DNA from: Caryophanales bacterium UBA6985
GTDB lineage: Bacteria; Bacillota_I; Bacilli_A; RF39; UBA660
DNA: 50,893 nucleotides
Direction of reading: 5' to 3'
NCBI GenBank assembly: GCA_002450035.1
Contig: DJYF01000053.1
Location: 1 to 50,893, forward strand
Below, one piece after another: positions 16,013 to 24,629 of this stretch (positions are counted from its first letter, which is position 1; each line of letters opens with the position of its first letter). A program made the translations under genes and the position numbers. The notes under the pieces were generated by a model. The model was not told the origin of the DNA and ran no database searches. It saw nothing but the letters and a program-made list of their open reading frames with translations.

Positions 16013-17593
16013 TTATCTTGTTTTAACGTTTTCAATACCTAATTCACTTATTCTTTGATCCCAATGAACTTTGTATGAGTCTCTTGTAATATTTGGATAT
16101 GGGTCTTGTAGATTTTCAAAGTTGAATGTCATATCTTCATAGAACTTTTCAAATTCTGCTTCTGTTTGTTCATAAGTCATATCTGCTGTTACATGATTAA
16201 TTATATATAATTGGCATAATACATCGTATAACTCACTGAAGTTTGTATAATCAGGAGATGCAAGAGAGTCATAGTGAAGTTTTGCTTGAGAATCAAGTAA
16301 GTTTATAAAATGATATGCTGGAGTTTCAATTCCTACTTTATCAAAGTATTCTTGAAGTTTTTCAATAAAGTAATTTACTGAATGATTCATGTAATCTGCT
16401 CCATCATAATCTAGATAAGGCATGAATTGTCTAAAGATACTTGATTGATATGTGTAATATATTGCTCTATTGTTTAAACCTTGTATTTGATAACAGAAGT
16501 AAGTATCTAGAGCTTCATCTTCATATAGACCCATTGATAAGTCTTCATAGAATCTTATTGAAATATCTTTTCCATATACATCTTTATTTTTTAGAGTTCT
16601 AGTTGCATGAGTAAGTTCATGCATAAATACTACATAGTCGTTAGATGTTTTATCTTTATAATTTGCGTCTTTATTTAAACAAATTATATTTTCTTGATTT
16701 AAGTAACATGCAACAGTTCCTGAAGACATTGTTTGCATTTGAATTTCTTGAGTGCTTAATTCTCTTATTTCAAGTGTTTTTAAATTATAATTAAATACTG
16801 AAAGATCAGATTCAGGCCAACGTTCTAACCATTCTTTACAATAATCTTTTAAGAATGCTTTATGATCAGCAGAAAGCTTAGCGTTTCCATCAATTGTATT
16901 ATAAAGTGTTTGAAGTGTAGGTTTTCCTTCATGGAATATTCTTTCATATCCTTTAGAATCACGTGCATATATATAATTAAGAGTTTCGGACTCAACGTTA
17001 TCGTTTGCGTATCTATAGTCATACTCATCATCTGCAGGTGATAACATTTGAAGATATTTATCAGCAATTTCATCTTCAGTTTGTCCCCAGTTATATGAAT
17101 CTTCTGGTGTGAAATTATTTGCTTCTTCACTTTCTTCAATAGCTAATGATCCATCTTCGTTAAGTTTTACATCAACATCTTCATCAAATGAAAAACTTGG
17201 AGATTCTCCTTGCATAGCCATTTGATATGCTTGTTCCATAGCGCTTGGTTCGCTAGTAGTTGGTGCCTCCTGCATCTTCCTTCCACATCCAACAAGCATA
17301 GAGGCAGTTAATAAAGTTACTATTCCTGCGACTTTTACTTTTGGTATAAAATGGAATTTTTTAATTTTTCTATTTTTATTATCGAAGATTATTGCTTGTA
17401 GTCCTTTTGGTTTAGCTGCCATGATATTTGCTAAAGCAATAACATCTCTTAATTCTGGATAATGAAGCTTATTGTTTTCATCCATTTCTAGAAATGCTAG
17501 CTTACTATGTGCATCTCTAAACATCATGAATTTCTTATTATCGAAATATACGATACCCATTTGTCTATATAAATGGTCGTTTTTTATTTTCAT
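16013..17593 (-). CDS. Zincin-like membrane protein or lipoprotein with an internal lipobox
   Basis: The start at 17593 follows GGGTGATATT. The 526-residue product begins with a soluble domain of about 85 residues, then one hydrophobic segment (about 88-102) ending in MLVGC with Cys103. That is a lipobox motif, but far from the N-terminus. After an acidic linker, the outside domain contains HELTH at 325-329, the zinc-protease HExxH signature, with an Asp/Glu-rich EDEALD about 30 residues later that could supply the third ligand. Known gluzincins place a Glu at such a distance. It is divergent from essC and leads a two-gene unit. I infer a membrane-attached metallopeptidase; inactive or non-proteolytic roles are possible. 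Confidence 0.7.
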   Translation of the reverse strand: MKIKNDHLYRQMGIVYFDNKKFMMFRDAHSKLAFLEMDENNKLHYPELRDVIALANIMAAKPKGLQAIIFDNKNRKIKKFHFIPKVKVAGIVTLLTASMLVGCGRKMQEAPTTSEPSAMEQAYQMAMQGESPSFSFDEDVDVKLNEDGSLAIEESEEANNFTPEDSYNWGQTEDEIADKYLQMLSPADDEYDYRYANDNVESETLNYIYARDSKGYERIFHEGKPTLQTLYNTIDGNAKLSADHKAFLKDYCKEWLERWPESDLSVFNYNLKTLEIRELSTQEIQMQTMSSGTVACYLNQENIICLNKDANYKDKTSNDYVVFMHELTHATRTLKNKDVYGKDISIRFYEDLSMGLYEDEALDTYFCYQIQGLNNRAIYYTYQSSIFRQFMPYLDYDGADYMNHSVNYFIEKLQEYFDKVGIETPAYHFINLLDSQAKLHYDSLASPDYTNFSELYDVLCQLYIINHVTADMTYEQTEAEFEKFYEDMTFNFENLQDPYPNITRDSYKVHWDQRISELGIENVKTR

Positions 17594-17609
17594 AATATCA
17601 CCCAATATT

Positions 17610-17615
17610 ATTATA
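17610..17615 (-). promoter_or_regulatory. Probable -10 box of the zincin-like gene
   Basis: TATAAT on the minus strand, 17 bases before the start codon. The -35 region is poor. It faces away from the essC promoter. Confidence 0.4.
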
Positions 17616-17670
17616 GCAATTAGTAATTAAGAACTAAATATAAATAGTTTAATTTTACATTCGTATTAGA

Positions 17671-17699
17671 TTGAATAAAACAGGTATTATTGTTATAAT
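17671..17699 (+). promoter_or_regulatory. essC promoter
   Basis: TTGAAT (17671-17676), a 17-base spacer, and TATAAT (17694-17699) preceded by TGT. One of the best sigma-A type promoters in the window. Confidence 0.75.
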
Positions 17700-17729
17700 T
17701 TTAATGAAAAATAATAAAGGGTTGATAAT

Positions 17730-20700
17730 ATGTTAGTTTTCATAATACATGACGATAAAATGCGAAAATTAAAACTACCTGTTAAGATATCGGGTATCTA
17801 TCAAATAAATGACTTCGATGGGAAAACTTTGTGTAACATTGAGGCTGTTCAAGGTTCTTGGGTAGTTAAAAGCAACCCTGATATTGAACTATCTTTTCCT
17901 GATGGACAAGTAAATGAAAAAGTTTTAAAAGATTACGATTATTTCACAATAAAAAAATTAATTACTAATGAAGTTACTGAAGTTGTAGTAGGACCTATGT
18001 ATGATGGTTCTACTAAGTGCTATCAAACAGATAAAGAAAAAATTACCATTGGTAATGGAAATGCGGATATTCAATATAGATTTAATAAACTTAAAGATAC
18101 TCATGTTACATTAACTAAGGTTAAGAACCACTGGGTAGCTGAAAATAATGGTGGTGCAGGCGCATTCATCATGAATAAGAAGTTTACTAAGAAAAATGTA
18201 TTCCATGGTGATTATATCTTCTTATATGGATTAAGAGTTATTGTTATAAATAATATTTTCTTAGTTAATAATCCTAATGGACTTGTTACTTGTTCTTTAA
18301 AAGAAGTATCACTTCCTAAACCTAATATTACATATCAACCAACTATACTTGAAGATACTCCAATGTATTCTAAGGAAGACTATTTTTATAAATCTCCTAG
18401 ATTTAGAAGTATTATTGAACCTGAAAAATTAATAATCTCACCTCCTCCTGGTGGAAATGAAGGAGATGAGAATGCTCCTGCATTACTAACATATGGTCCT
18501 AGAATGACTATGATATTAACGTCAGGTGTTACTCTTTTAACAGCTATTGAAGGATATACTGCTGGTACTAAATCCTTTAGAGATTTACTTCCAACATTTG
18601 TTACTGTTATAGTTATGCTTTTATCTTCATTCTTCTGGCCGGTTATGACTAAAAGATATCAAAAAAGACAAAAGACTAGAAATGATTTAAGAACTAGAAG
18701 AAAATATCTAGAGTATTTGGATGGTAAACGTAAAAAAGCTGATGAAATTAAGTCTTTACAAAAACAAATATTAATTGAAAATAATGTTTCGTTAGAAGAA
18801 TGTCAAAACATTATTTATAACCATAATAGAAACTTATGGGGCAAGAATATTGGTGATGATGACTTCTTAACTGTTAGAATTGGAACAGGAAGAGTTAAGA
18901 CTCAAATAGAACTTGAAGAACCAAACAAAGATGAGTTCCAATTAGAAGAATTTGATTTAAAAGATAAAGTAGATGATTTAAAAGAAGATGCTATGTGGAT
19001 AGATGATGCTCCTATGGACATCAACTTATCAGAAAAACGTATTTCTGCAGTTGTTGGTAATAATGTTTTAACTAAATATTTTATTGATAGTATTTTCTTA
19101 CAATTAATGACTTTCCATAGTTATTTAGATTTAAAATTTGTTGTTATTACAAACAAAGAAAATGAATTCTTATGGGAATATTTAAAAGTTACTCCTCATA
19201 CATGGGATAACTTGAAGACAATTAGATACTTTGCTACATGTCCTGAAGAACTATCAACTATTAGTTCTACAATTGAAAAAGATTTAGAAGCTAGAATTAT
19301 TTCAGAAGCAAATGAAGATGATAGTAAATCAAACGATAAAACAGATGAATTGATTACAAAAAAACCTTTTATAGGTCATAAACCATATTATCTAATATTT
19401 GTTGATGATTTAGAACTTGCAAGAAACTCAAGTTTGATTAAAAAAGCAATGAGTACTAATTTAAACTTTGGTGTATCTATTATTTATAGAAACAATAGAT
19501 TATCAAACTTACCTGAACAATGTTCTACATTCTTGAATATTGATCCTGAAAAATCAGGTTTATTTGAAACTAATTTAACAAAAGATTCTCAAAAAGAGTT
19601 TATTCCTGAATTAAATAAGAGCGTTGATATGTATGGATGTGCTCAAGTACTTGCTAATGTACCAATGCAAAAGGAAAAAGCTAAGTATGAACTACCTAGT
19701 TCAGTTTCATTCCTTGAAATGTTTAATGTAGGTAGAGTAGAACAATTAAATTCTCTTGAAAGATGGAAAACTAATAATCCTGTTAATACATTATCAGTTC
19801 CTGTTGGTGTTAACCAAGAAGGTGAACTATTTATGATGGATGCTCATGAAAAAGTATGGGGTCCACATGGATTAGTAGCTGGTACTACTGGTTCAGGTAA
19901 ATCAGAATGGATTATTACATATATTCTTTCGCTTGCTGTTAATTTCCACCCAGATGAAGTTCAATTTGTACTTATCGACTACAAAGGTGGTGGACTTGCA
20001 CTTGCATTTGAAAACTCTGAAATGGGTATTAAGTTACCACATTTAGCTGGTACTATTACAAACCTTGATAAGTCTGCAATTAATAGAGCACTTACTTCAA
20101 TTGAGGCAGAGTTAAAGAGAAGACAAAGATTATTTAATGAAGCAAGAGAAAAACTTCATGAATCTAGTATTAATATTTATAAGTATCAAAAATACTATAG
20201 GAAAGGTTTATTAACTGAACCTGTTTCTCATTTATTTATAATTTCCGATGAGTTTGCTGAGTTAAAATCTCAAGAGCCTGATTTTCTTGATCAATTAATA
20301 TCAACTGCACGTATTGGTCGTTCACTTGGTGTTCACTTAATACTTGCAACTCAAAAACCAAGTGGTGTTGTAAATGACCAAATTTGGTCAAACTCAAGAT
20401 TCCACGTATGTTTAAGAGTTCAAGATCAATCAGATTCAAAAGATATGATTAAAACTAGTGATGCGGCAGCATTAAAGACAACTGGTGCCTTCTATTTACA
20501 AGTAGGTTATAATGAATTTTATCAATTAGGACAATCTGCTTGGTCGGGTGCTAAATATCATCCAAGTGATATTATTAAGAAAAAAGTTGATCAAAGTTTA
20601 AGTTATATTGATACACTTGGTAATGTTGTTAATAGTTATGATGAAAATACATTTAGTGAAAAAGCACCAGAAGCAGATAATGGTGAAGAATTATTAAATA

Positions 20701-22310
20701 TAGTTAAGTATATTTCAGATATATCTAAAGAAGAAACTGTTGTTGGTAAGCAATTATGGCTTCCAAATATTGATCCTAATATCAAACTTGATGATGTTAA
20801 GAAGAAATATAATTGGAAACCTACTAAATATAATTTAAATACTTGTATTGGTATGTATGATAGACCAATTTTCCAAGAGCAAGGTTTATTATCTATCGAT
20901 TTAGGTGAAAACGTTGTTATTTATGGTGAAGGTGGGTCTGGTAAAGAAAATCTACTTGCCACGATTATTTGGTCAAGTATGATTGAGCATACACCTGAAG
21001 AAGTAAATTATTATATTATCGATTATGGTGCTGAAACACTAAGAATGTTTGCTAAATATCCTCATGTAGGTGAAGTAATGTTCCAAGATAATCTTGAAAA
21101 TATTCCAGCTCTTCTTGAAATGGTTCTAGACGAGATGGATAGACGTAAGGAATTATTTGCTGACTATAATGGTAACTATGATAGTTATATTAAAGAATCT
21201 GGTAATTTCTTACCTAGATGGGTTGTTACTATATGTGCTTTTGATATCTTCAGTGAAAACTTACCTAAGATTGTTCCATTCATAGAGCAAATGTTTAGAG
21301 ATGCTCCGAAGGTTGGTATTACGTTCTTGGTATCTACAACTGGATATCAAGCAGTAAGAGCTAAGATACAAGGATACTTCCAATATAGAATTATTCTACA
21401 TCAGTCTGACGAATCTAAATATAGAACTATTGTTGATGCTGTTCCTAAGAAGTTAATTCCTGCTAACGAATTTGGACGTGGTCTTTGTATTATTAATAAA
21501 GATGAAGAATGGTGTGAATTCCAAACTGCATTTATTACTGATAGAGAAAAGATTAATCAACTTGTTAGAAGTAATGCTGAAAACTTTTCAACATATTATA
21601 AAGTTAGAGCTAAATCACTTCCTAAGATTCCAGATGATATTTCATCTAATGAACTTGGAAGTTATATAACTACTATAGATGCTCTACCTGTTGGTTATGA
21701 TTTCCACGAAAAAAATATTAAAACATTTAATATTGTTAAAGATAAATTAATGGCAATATGTACTAATGATTTACAAACTAATATAACATCTATATACGGT
21801 TTAGTTGATACAGTAGCAAAAGTTTCTGGAGTAAAGGTTAGAATACTAGACTTTACTGGAAATTATGCTGGTAATACTGTTGATATGAATTACTATAATG
21901 ATAAGTATGATGCTACAGTTATGGCATTACTAAATGACTTAAAAACTAGAACTATTCAACAAGATCATGGAATAACATTTATCTATGGTATTGGAAGAGC
22001 AAAAGTTAGTTTATCTCAAACAGGTAATGAAAAATTGCTTGAATACTTTGAAGCACTTAAGAGTGCTAATAAATCAAGTGTTATTCTAGTTGATTCATAT
22101 GAAAATCTTAAGAGACTTAGACCAGAGCCATGGTTTAAAGATATTAACTTAACATCTGGTATTTGGTTAGGTAATGGTTTAGAAAATCAAAATTTATTTG
22201 GTGTTAATACTGTTGATATGGAAGATAGAAAACTTAACTTTGAAGGTGAAGCTTTCGTTATTGAAGATGGTAAGTATACACTTATTAAGTCTGTTATGGA
22301 TAAGGAGTAG
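17730..22310 (+). CDS. essC: Type VII secretion ATPase EssC
   Basis: The 1526-residue product has the EssC plan. Residues 1 to about 200 form an FHA-like beta region. Two membrane segments (about 259-276 and 288-306) follow, then three FtsK/SpoIIIE-type ATPase modules. The first has an intact Walker A, GTTGSGKS (718-725), and a Walker B with DE at 840-841. The second has GEGGSGKE (1066-1073), where the usual Ser/Thr after Lys is Glu, so it may not hydrolyse ATP normally. The third lacks a P-loop. EssC drives export of WXG100 and LXG proteins across the membrane. GGGTTGAT precedes the ATG. yukD follows three bases later, its Shine-Dalgarno overlapping the essC stop. Confidence 0.95.
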   Translation: MLVFIIHDDKMRKLKLPVKISGIYQINDFDGKTLCNIEAVQGSWVVKSNPDIELSFPDGQVNEKVLKDYDYFTIKKLITNEVTEVVVGPMYDGSTKCYQTDKEKITIGNGNADIQYRFNKLKDTHVTLTKVKNHWVAENNGGAGAFIMNKKFTKKNVFHGDYIFLYGLRVIVINNIFLVNNPNGLVTCSLKEVSLPKPNITYQPTILEDTPMYSKEDYFYKSPRFRSIIEPEKLIISPPPGGNEGDENAPALLTYGPRMTMILTSGVTLLTAIEGYTAGTKSFRDLLPTFVTVIVMLLSSFFWPVMTKRYQKRQKTRNDLRTRRKYLEYLDGKRKKADEIKSLQKQILIENNVSLEECQNIIYNHNRNLWGKNIGDDDFLTVRIGTGRVKTQIELEEPNKDEFQLEEFDLKDKVDDLKEDAMWIDDAPMDINLSEKRISAVVGNNVLTKYFIDSIFLQLMTFHSYLDLKFVVITNKENEFLWEYLKVTPHTWDNLKTIRYFATCPEELSTISSTIEKDLEARIISEANEDDSKSNDKTDELITKKPFIGHKPYYLIFVDDLELARNSSLIKKAMSTNLNFGVSIIYRNNRLSNLPEQCSTFLNIDPEKSGLFETNLTKDSQKEFIPELNKSVDMYGCAQVLANVPMQKEKAKYELPSSVSFLEMFNVGRVEQLNSLERWKTNNPVNTLSVPVGVNQEGELFMMDAHEKVWGPHGLVAGTTGSGKSEWIITYILSLAVNFHPDEVQFVLIDYKGGGLALAFENSEMGIKLPHLAGTITNLDKSAINRALTSIEAELKRRQRLFNEAREKLHESSINIYKYQKYYRKGLLTEPVSHLFIISDEFAELKSQEPDFLDQLISTARIGRSLGVHLILATQKPSGVVNDQIWSNSRFHVCLRVQDQSDSKDMIKTSDAAALKTTGAFYLQVGYNEFYQLGQSAWSGAKYHPSDIIKKKVDQSLSYIDTLGNVVNSYDENTFSEKAPEADNGEELLNIVKYISDISKEETVVGKQLWLPNIDPNIKLDDVKKKYNWKPTKYNLNTCIGMYDRPIFQEQGLLSIDLGENVVIYGEGGSGKENLLATIIWSSMIEHTPEEVNYYIIDYGAETLRMFAKYPHVGEVMFQDNLENIPALLEMVLDEMDRRKELFADYNGNYDSYIKESGNFLPRWVVTICAFDIFSENLPKIVPFIEQMFRDAPKVGITFLVSTTGYQAVRAKIQGYFQYRIILHQSDESKYRTIVDAVPKKLIPANEFGRGLCIINKDEEWCEFQTAFITDREKINQLVRSNAENFSTYYKVRAKSLPKIPDDISSNELGSYITTIDALPVGYDFHEKNIKTFNIVKDKLMAICTNDLQTNITSIYGLVDTVAKVSGVKVRILDFTGNYAGNTVDMNYYNDKYDATVMALLNDLKTRTIQQDHGITFIYGIGRAKVSLSQTGNEKLLEYFEALKSANKSSVILVDSYENLKRLRPEPWFKDINLTSGIWLGNGLENQNLFGVNTVDMEDRKLNFEGEAFVIEDGKYTLIKSVMDKE

Positions 22311-22313
22311 CAT

Positions 22314-22568
22314 ATGGATTATAAAATTTTAGTAGAATTATATGTTCCTGAGATTGAAGAAAAATTTGAATTCTATGTTCCTATTAATAAACATGTAGAT
22401 TTTGTAATAACAATATTTAATCAAGCAATTAAGGAACTTGAATTTGGAGATTTTCCTATAAGAGATAATTTCAGATTATGTAATAGACGTACTGGAGAAA
22501 TATACGATAATGGTGCGTATGTAAGAAATACAACTATCAAAAATGGAACACAATTAGTATTGTTTTAA
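22314..22568 (+). CDS. yukD: YukD/EsaB ubiquitin-like type VII secretion protein
   Basis: The 84-residue product has the YukD/EsaB features: an N-terminal strand KILVELYVP, a central helix, RDNFRLCNRRTGEIYD and a final strand GTQLVLF, as in a ubiquitin-like fold without the C-terminal Gly-Gly. YukD-family proteins are small cytoplasmic components needed for type VII secretion in Bacillota, where they may bind or regulate the EssC apparatus. The gene is three bases after essC and is translated from an AAGGAG site that contains part of the essC stop, so the two are co-transcribed and perhaps coupled. A strong terminator closes the unit. Confidence 0.85.
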   Translation: MDYKILVELYVPEIEEKFEFYVPINKHVDFVITIFNQAIKELEFGDFPIRDNFRLCNRRTGEIYDNGAYVRNTTIKNGTQLVLF

Positions 22569-22572
22569 AACG

Positions 22573-22607
22573 AAAAAGAAACAGTGTTTAAATTGTTTCT
22601 TTTTTTT
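22573..22607 (+). terminator. Terminator separating essC-yukD from the substrate operon
   Basis: AAAAAGAAACA/TGTTTCTTTTT stem with a ten-base loop and a long T-run. Confidence 0.9.
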
Positions 22608-22628
22608 ACGTAAAGGACGTATTTTAGT

Positions 22629-22657
22629 TTGTCATATTGGTATTTTTTTTATATAAT
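22629..22657 (+). promoter_or_regulatory. Strong promoter of the WXG-type substrate operon
   Basis: TTGTCA (22629-22634), 17-base spacer, TATAAT (22652-22657). It is nearly consensus. It also rules out a start codon at 22629 for the first gene. Confidence 0.85.
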
Positions 22658-22718
22658 GATTTTAGAGTATAGGAAGACTATTACTCATGCTAGTAACGAT
22701 GTAGGAAGGAAGATACTG

Positions 22719-23072
22719 ATGCGATTAGATACTTCGGTAAATGCTGAGATTAACGAGAACTCAATTGATAGTACTGTTAATGATTTAGGTAATCTTATTG
22801 ATGATATCACTAGTGATTTAAATTCTATGGATATGATTTTTTACAACATGAATGATTATTTTAAATGTAATCAATCTGACGAATTTGTTGCAAAGTTTTC
22901 TAGCTATAGAAAAAACTTTGAATTATTAAGAGATAACCTTGGTACTTTCACATCTGACTTGATGAAAGTTAAGAACGGCACGGTTGATTTATTATCTTTC
23001 GAAGCTAATTACTTTAATGATCTTGCTGCTGAACATGAGTTACAAGCCAAGAAAATTAATGTGGAAAATTAG
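22719..23072 (+). CDS. Small helical protein of the type VII secretion operon
   Basis: The ATG at 22719 (MRLDTSVN) follows AGGAAGGAAG and lies about 55 bases after the predicted transcription start; a longer reading would begin inside the promoter. The 117-residue product is predicted as two long helices joined at KCNQSDEFVAKF, the size and shape of a WXG100-like hairpin but without a WxG turn. Its place at the head of a strongly promoted operon with two WxG proteins suggests a secreted partner or chaperone. No toxin domain is present. Family assignment by sequence alone is not firm. Confidence 0.65.
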   Translation: MRLDTSVNAEINENSIDSTVNDLGNLIDDITSDLNSMDMIFYNMNDYFKCNQSDEFVAKFSSYRKNFELLRDNLGTFTSDLMKVKNGTVDLLSFEANYFNDLAAEHELQAKKINVEN

Positions 23073-23083
23073 GAGGAATTTTT

Positions 23084-23404
23084 ATGACATTAAATATTAG
23101 TGGAGCTACTTCTGGATATGATGTTAACGGAATGCAAGCTCTTATTACTGAAGTAAATACTCAATGTGTAGTTCCTGCATGCGCTACTTTAAGAAGTGAT
23201 GCAAACGATGTTAGAACTACAGTTGACTCAGTATGGGTTGGTGCTTCTGCTGAGGCATTTAAACAAAAATTAACAGATGACACTGAAACTATGTGTAAAA
23301 CTCTTGAAGAAGCTGGAAAACAAATTCAAGATCAATTAAATAACGCTGGTAGCAACATTGAAGAATATGATGATGCTTTAGCTCAACAAATTAAAAACTG
23401 GTAG
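23084..23404 (+). CDS. WXG100 family (EsxA-like) secretion protein
   Basis: The product has 106 residues: helix, a central turn SVWVGASAEAF with the WxG signature (Trp-Val-Gly), and a second helix ending EEYDDALAQQIKNW. That is the WXG100 helix-turn-helix of EsxA-type proteins, which dimerise and leave through EssC. A perfect AGGAGG site precedes the ATG, and codons differ from neighbouring genes in using more GCT, GAA and AAC, fitting high expression. The C-terminal YxxxD/E export signal is not clearly present: the Tyr in EEYDDAL is followed by Leu at the fourth position. It is 11 bases from the preceding gene and 16 from the next. Confidence 0.88.
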   Translation: MTLNISGATSGYDVNGMQALITEVNTQCVVPACATLRSDANDVRTTVDSVWVGASAEAFKQKLTDDTETMCKTLEEAGKQIQDQLNNAGSNIEEYDDALAQQIKNW

Positions 23405-23420
23405 AAGGAGATAGATTAAT

Positions 23421-23888
23421 ATGGGAATTAGAGCTGGATTAGGAAATATAGGAGCAGGCTTAAAAAGTGCTTGGGATAACACTATCCAAGGTATTTTTGC
23501 TCAAACTCAAGGTATATTTGACGCTGCAGTAACTAAAATTGGTTCAATTTATTCTGGTGGTTTCATCGGTATCAACGCAAATAACTGGGGTGACATTAAA
23601 GTAGCTGTTGAAAAATTAATTACAGATGCAACTGCAGACTTAGCAAAATTCAATGAATTAGCTAAAAGAGATGATGCAATTAAAGGTGAAGCTGAAATTG
23701 CTTTAGGCGGATATTTAGCAAATGCTCAAAAATTACTTGAAGCATATGTAACTACTTATAGAAACTTTATTAAAGATGCTGAAACAGCATTAGGAGCTAT
23801 GAACGAAGGAGATCGTCAAAACGCTCAAAATATTAATGAAGCTTCTCAAGCTCTTGAACAAGAAGCTAACGCTATTAGAGTAGACTAA
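23421..23888 (+). CDS. Helical protein, possible type VII substrate (155 residues)
   Basis: The 155-residue product opens with a Gly-rich segment (MGIRAGLGNIGAGLKSAWDN), contains NNWGDIKVAVEKL and then long Ala-rich helices, ending NEASQALEQEANAIRVD. It is longer than WXG100 proteins and has a WG rather than a WxG turn. Ala/Glu/Asn-rich composition and preferred codons (GCT, GAA, GGT) match its neighbour, so both may be abundant. AAGGAG precedes the ATG. It has no enzyme motif. It could be an exported structural protein or a second class of helical substrate; I know no close family. Confidence 0.6.
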   Translation: MGIRAGLGNIGAGLKSAWDNTIQGIFAQTQGIFDAAVTKIGSIYSGGFIGINANNWGDIKVAVEKLITDATADLAKFNELAKRDDAIKGEAEIALGGYLANAQKLLEAYVTTYRNFIKDAETALGAMNEGDRQNAQNINEASQALEQEANAIRVD

Positions 23889-23924
23889 TAGTTTAATAAC
23901 CATTAAGAATAAGGAGGTAAATCT

Positions 23925-24296
23925 ATGGCATCAAAGTCATCGCTTATGGCGGAAAATAGAGATTTAGAAAGATTACGTACTAATTTATTAGTAGTTGCGG
24001 AAAGACTTTATAAAGCAAATAATGACGCACATAAAATTATGACTAACCTAGATAAGAATTACACCCTTAATAATAATTCAGTTGCAGGTTATTATGAAAC
24101 TGAAAAGTTAGCTAAAAGGATTTTAGCTAAAAGAGATAATATTTTATCTAGTTTAATACCTGCTATTGATAGTGAAATCGAGTCTAATAAAGCTGAGATA
24201 CGTGAAATCGAACGAAGAGAAGAAGAGGAACGTCAAGCTAGAGAACAAGAACGATTAGAAAGAATGGAAAGATTAAGACGTCAAAGCATGCGCTAA
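23925..24296 (+). CDS. YwqH-like (DUF5082-type) coiled-coil protein
   Basis: The 123-residue product is almost wholly helical: a first helix MAENRDLERLRTNLLVVAE, an Asn-rich turn (DKNYTLNNNSVAGYY), a second helix, then a highly charged Glu/Arg coiled coil (about residues 85-120). This layout resembles YwqH-type DUF5082 proteins encoded beside type VII secretion toxins, thought to act as helical partners of LXG substrates. No LXG protein lies in the window. An AAGGAGG site precedes the ATG. A weak hairpin follows, so the last two genes of the operon may be expressed less. Confidence 0.65.
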   Translation: MASKSSLMAENRDLERLRTNLLVVAERLYKANNDAHKIMTNLDKNYTLNNNSVAGYYETEKLAKRILAKRDNILSSLIPAIDSEIESNKAEIREIERREEEERQAREQERLERMERLRRQSMR

Positions 24297-24307
24297 GACG
24301 TTTTTTT
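24278..24307 (+). terminator. Weak hairpin inside the substrate operon
   Basis: ACGTC/GACGT with a 14-base loop and a seven-T run overlaps the 3' end of the YwqH-like gene. It may partly end transcription. Confidence 0.35.
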
Positions 24308-24329
24308 CAAATAGTAAAGGATGATGTAG

Positions 24330-24629
24330 ATGGCTGATTTTGAATGTGATACACAAATGCTAAGAGATGAAGGAAAAAAATTCATTGATTTTGCAAATGA
24401 TTATAATAAGTCAATTGATAAATTCTTTGAGATATTAACTACTCTTGATATAAACGGTGTTTGGAAAGGTAAACAATATCCTAAATATAGAGACCGTGTT
24501 TCATATGAAAAAAGAGATTATGTTAAATTTGGAGAAGGCTTAAGAGCAATTGGTGATGAATTAGTTGATTATGCTGATTCTTTAGAAGACCTTGCTAATA
24601 AAAATGAAAGGGAATACGATAACATATGA
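24330..24629 (+). CDS. WXG100-like protein with WKG turn
   Basis: The product has 99 residues: helix 1 (about 8-38), a turn NGVWKGKQYPKY with Trp-Lys-Gly, and helix 2 (about 55-95). This fits the WXG100 pattern and length, making it a second WxG protein in the operon and a possible partner of the 106-residue one. The Tyr near the C-terminus (EREYDNI) does not give a full YxxxD/E. GGATGATG lies before the ATG. Its stop codon overlaps the start of the next gene (ATGA at 24626-24629), so the two are translationally coupled. Confidence 0.8.
   Translation: MADFECDTQMLRDEGKKFIDFANDYNKSIDKFFEILTTLDINGVWKGKQYPKYRDRVSYEKRDYVKFGEGLRAIGDELVDYADSLEDLANKNEREYDNI

Noticed and set aside
20236..20439. Minus-strand open frame within essC
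   Set aside because: Overlaps the conserved ATPase module; composition is that of a shadow frame.
22629..22718. Longer N-terminus for the first substrate-operon gene
   Set aside because: The extended reading starts in the -35 box of a near-consensus promoter; the ATG at 22719 has the ribosome site.
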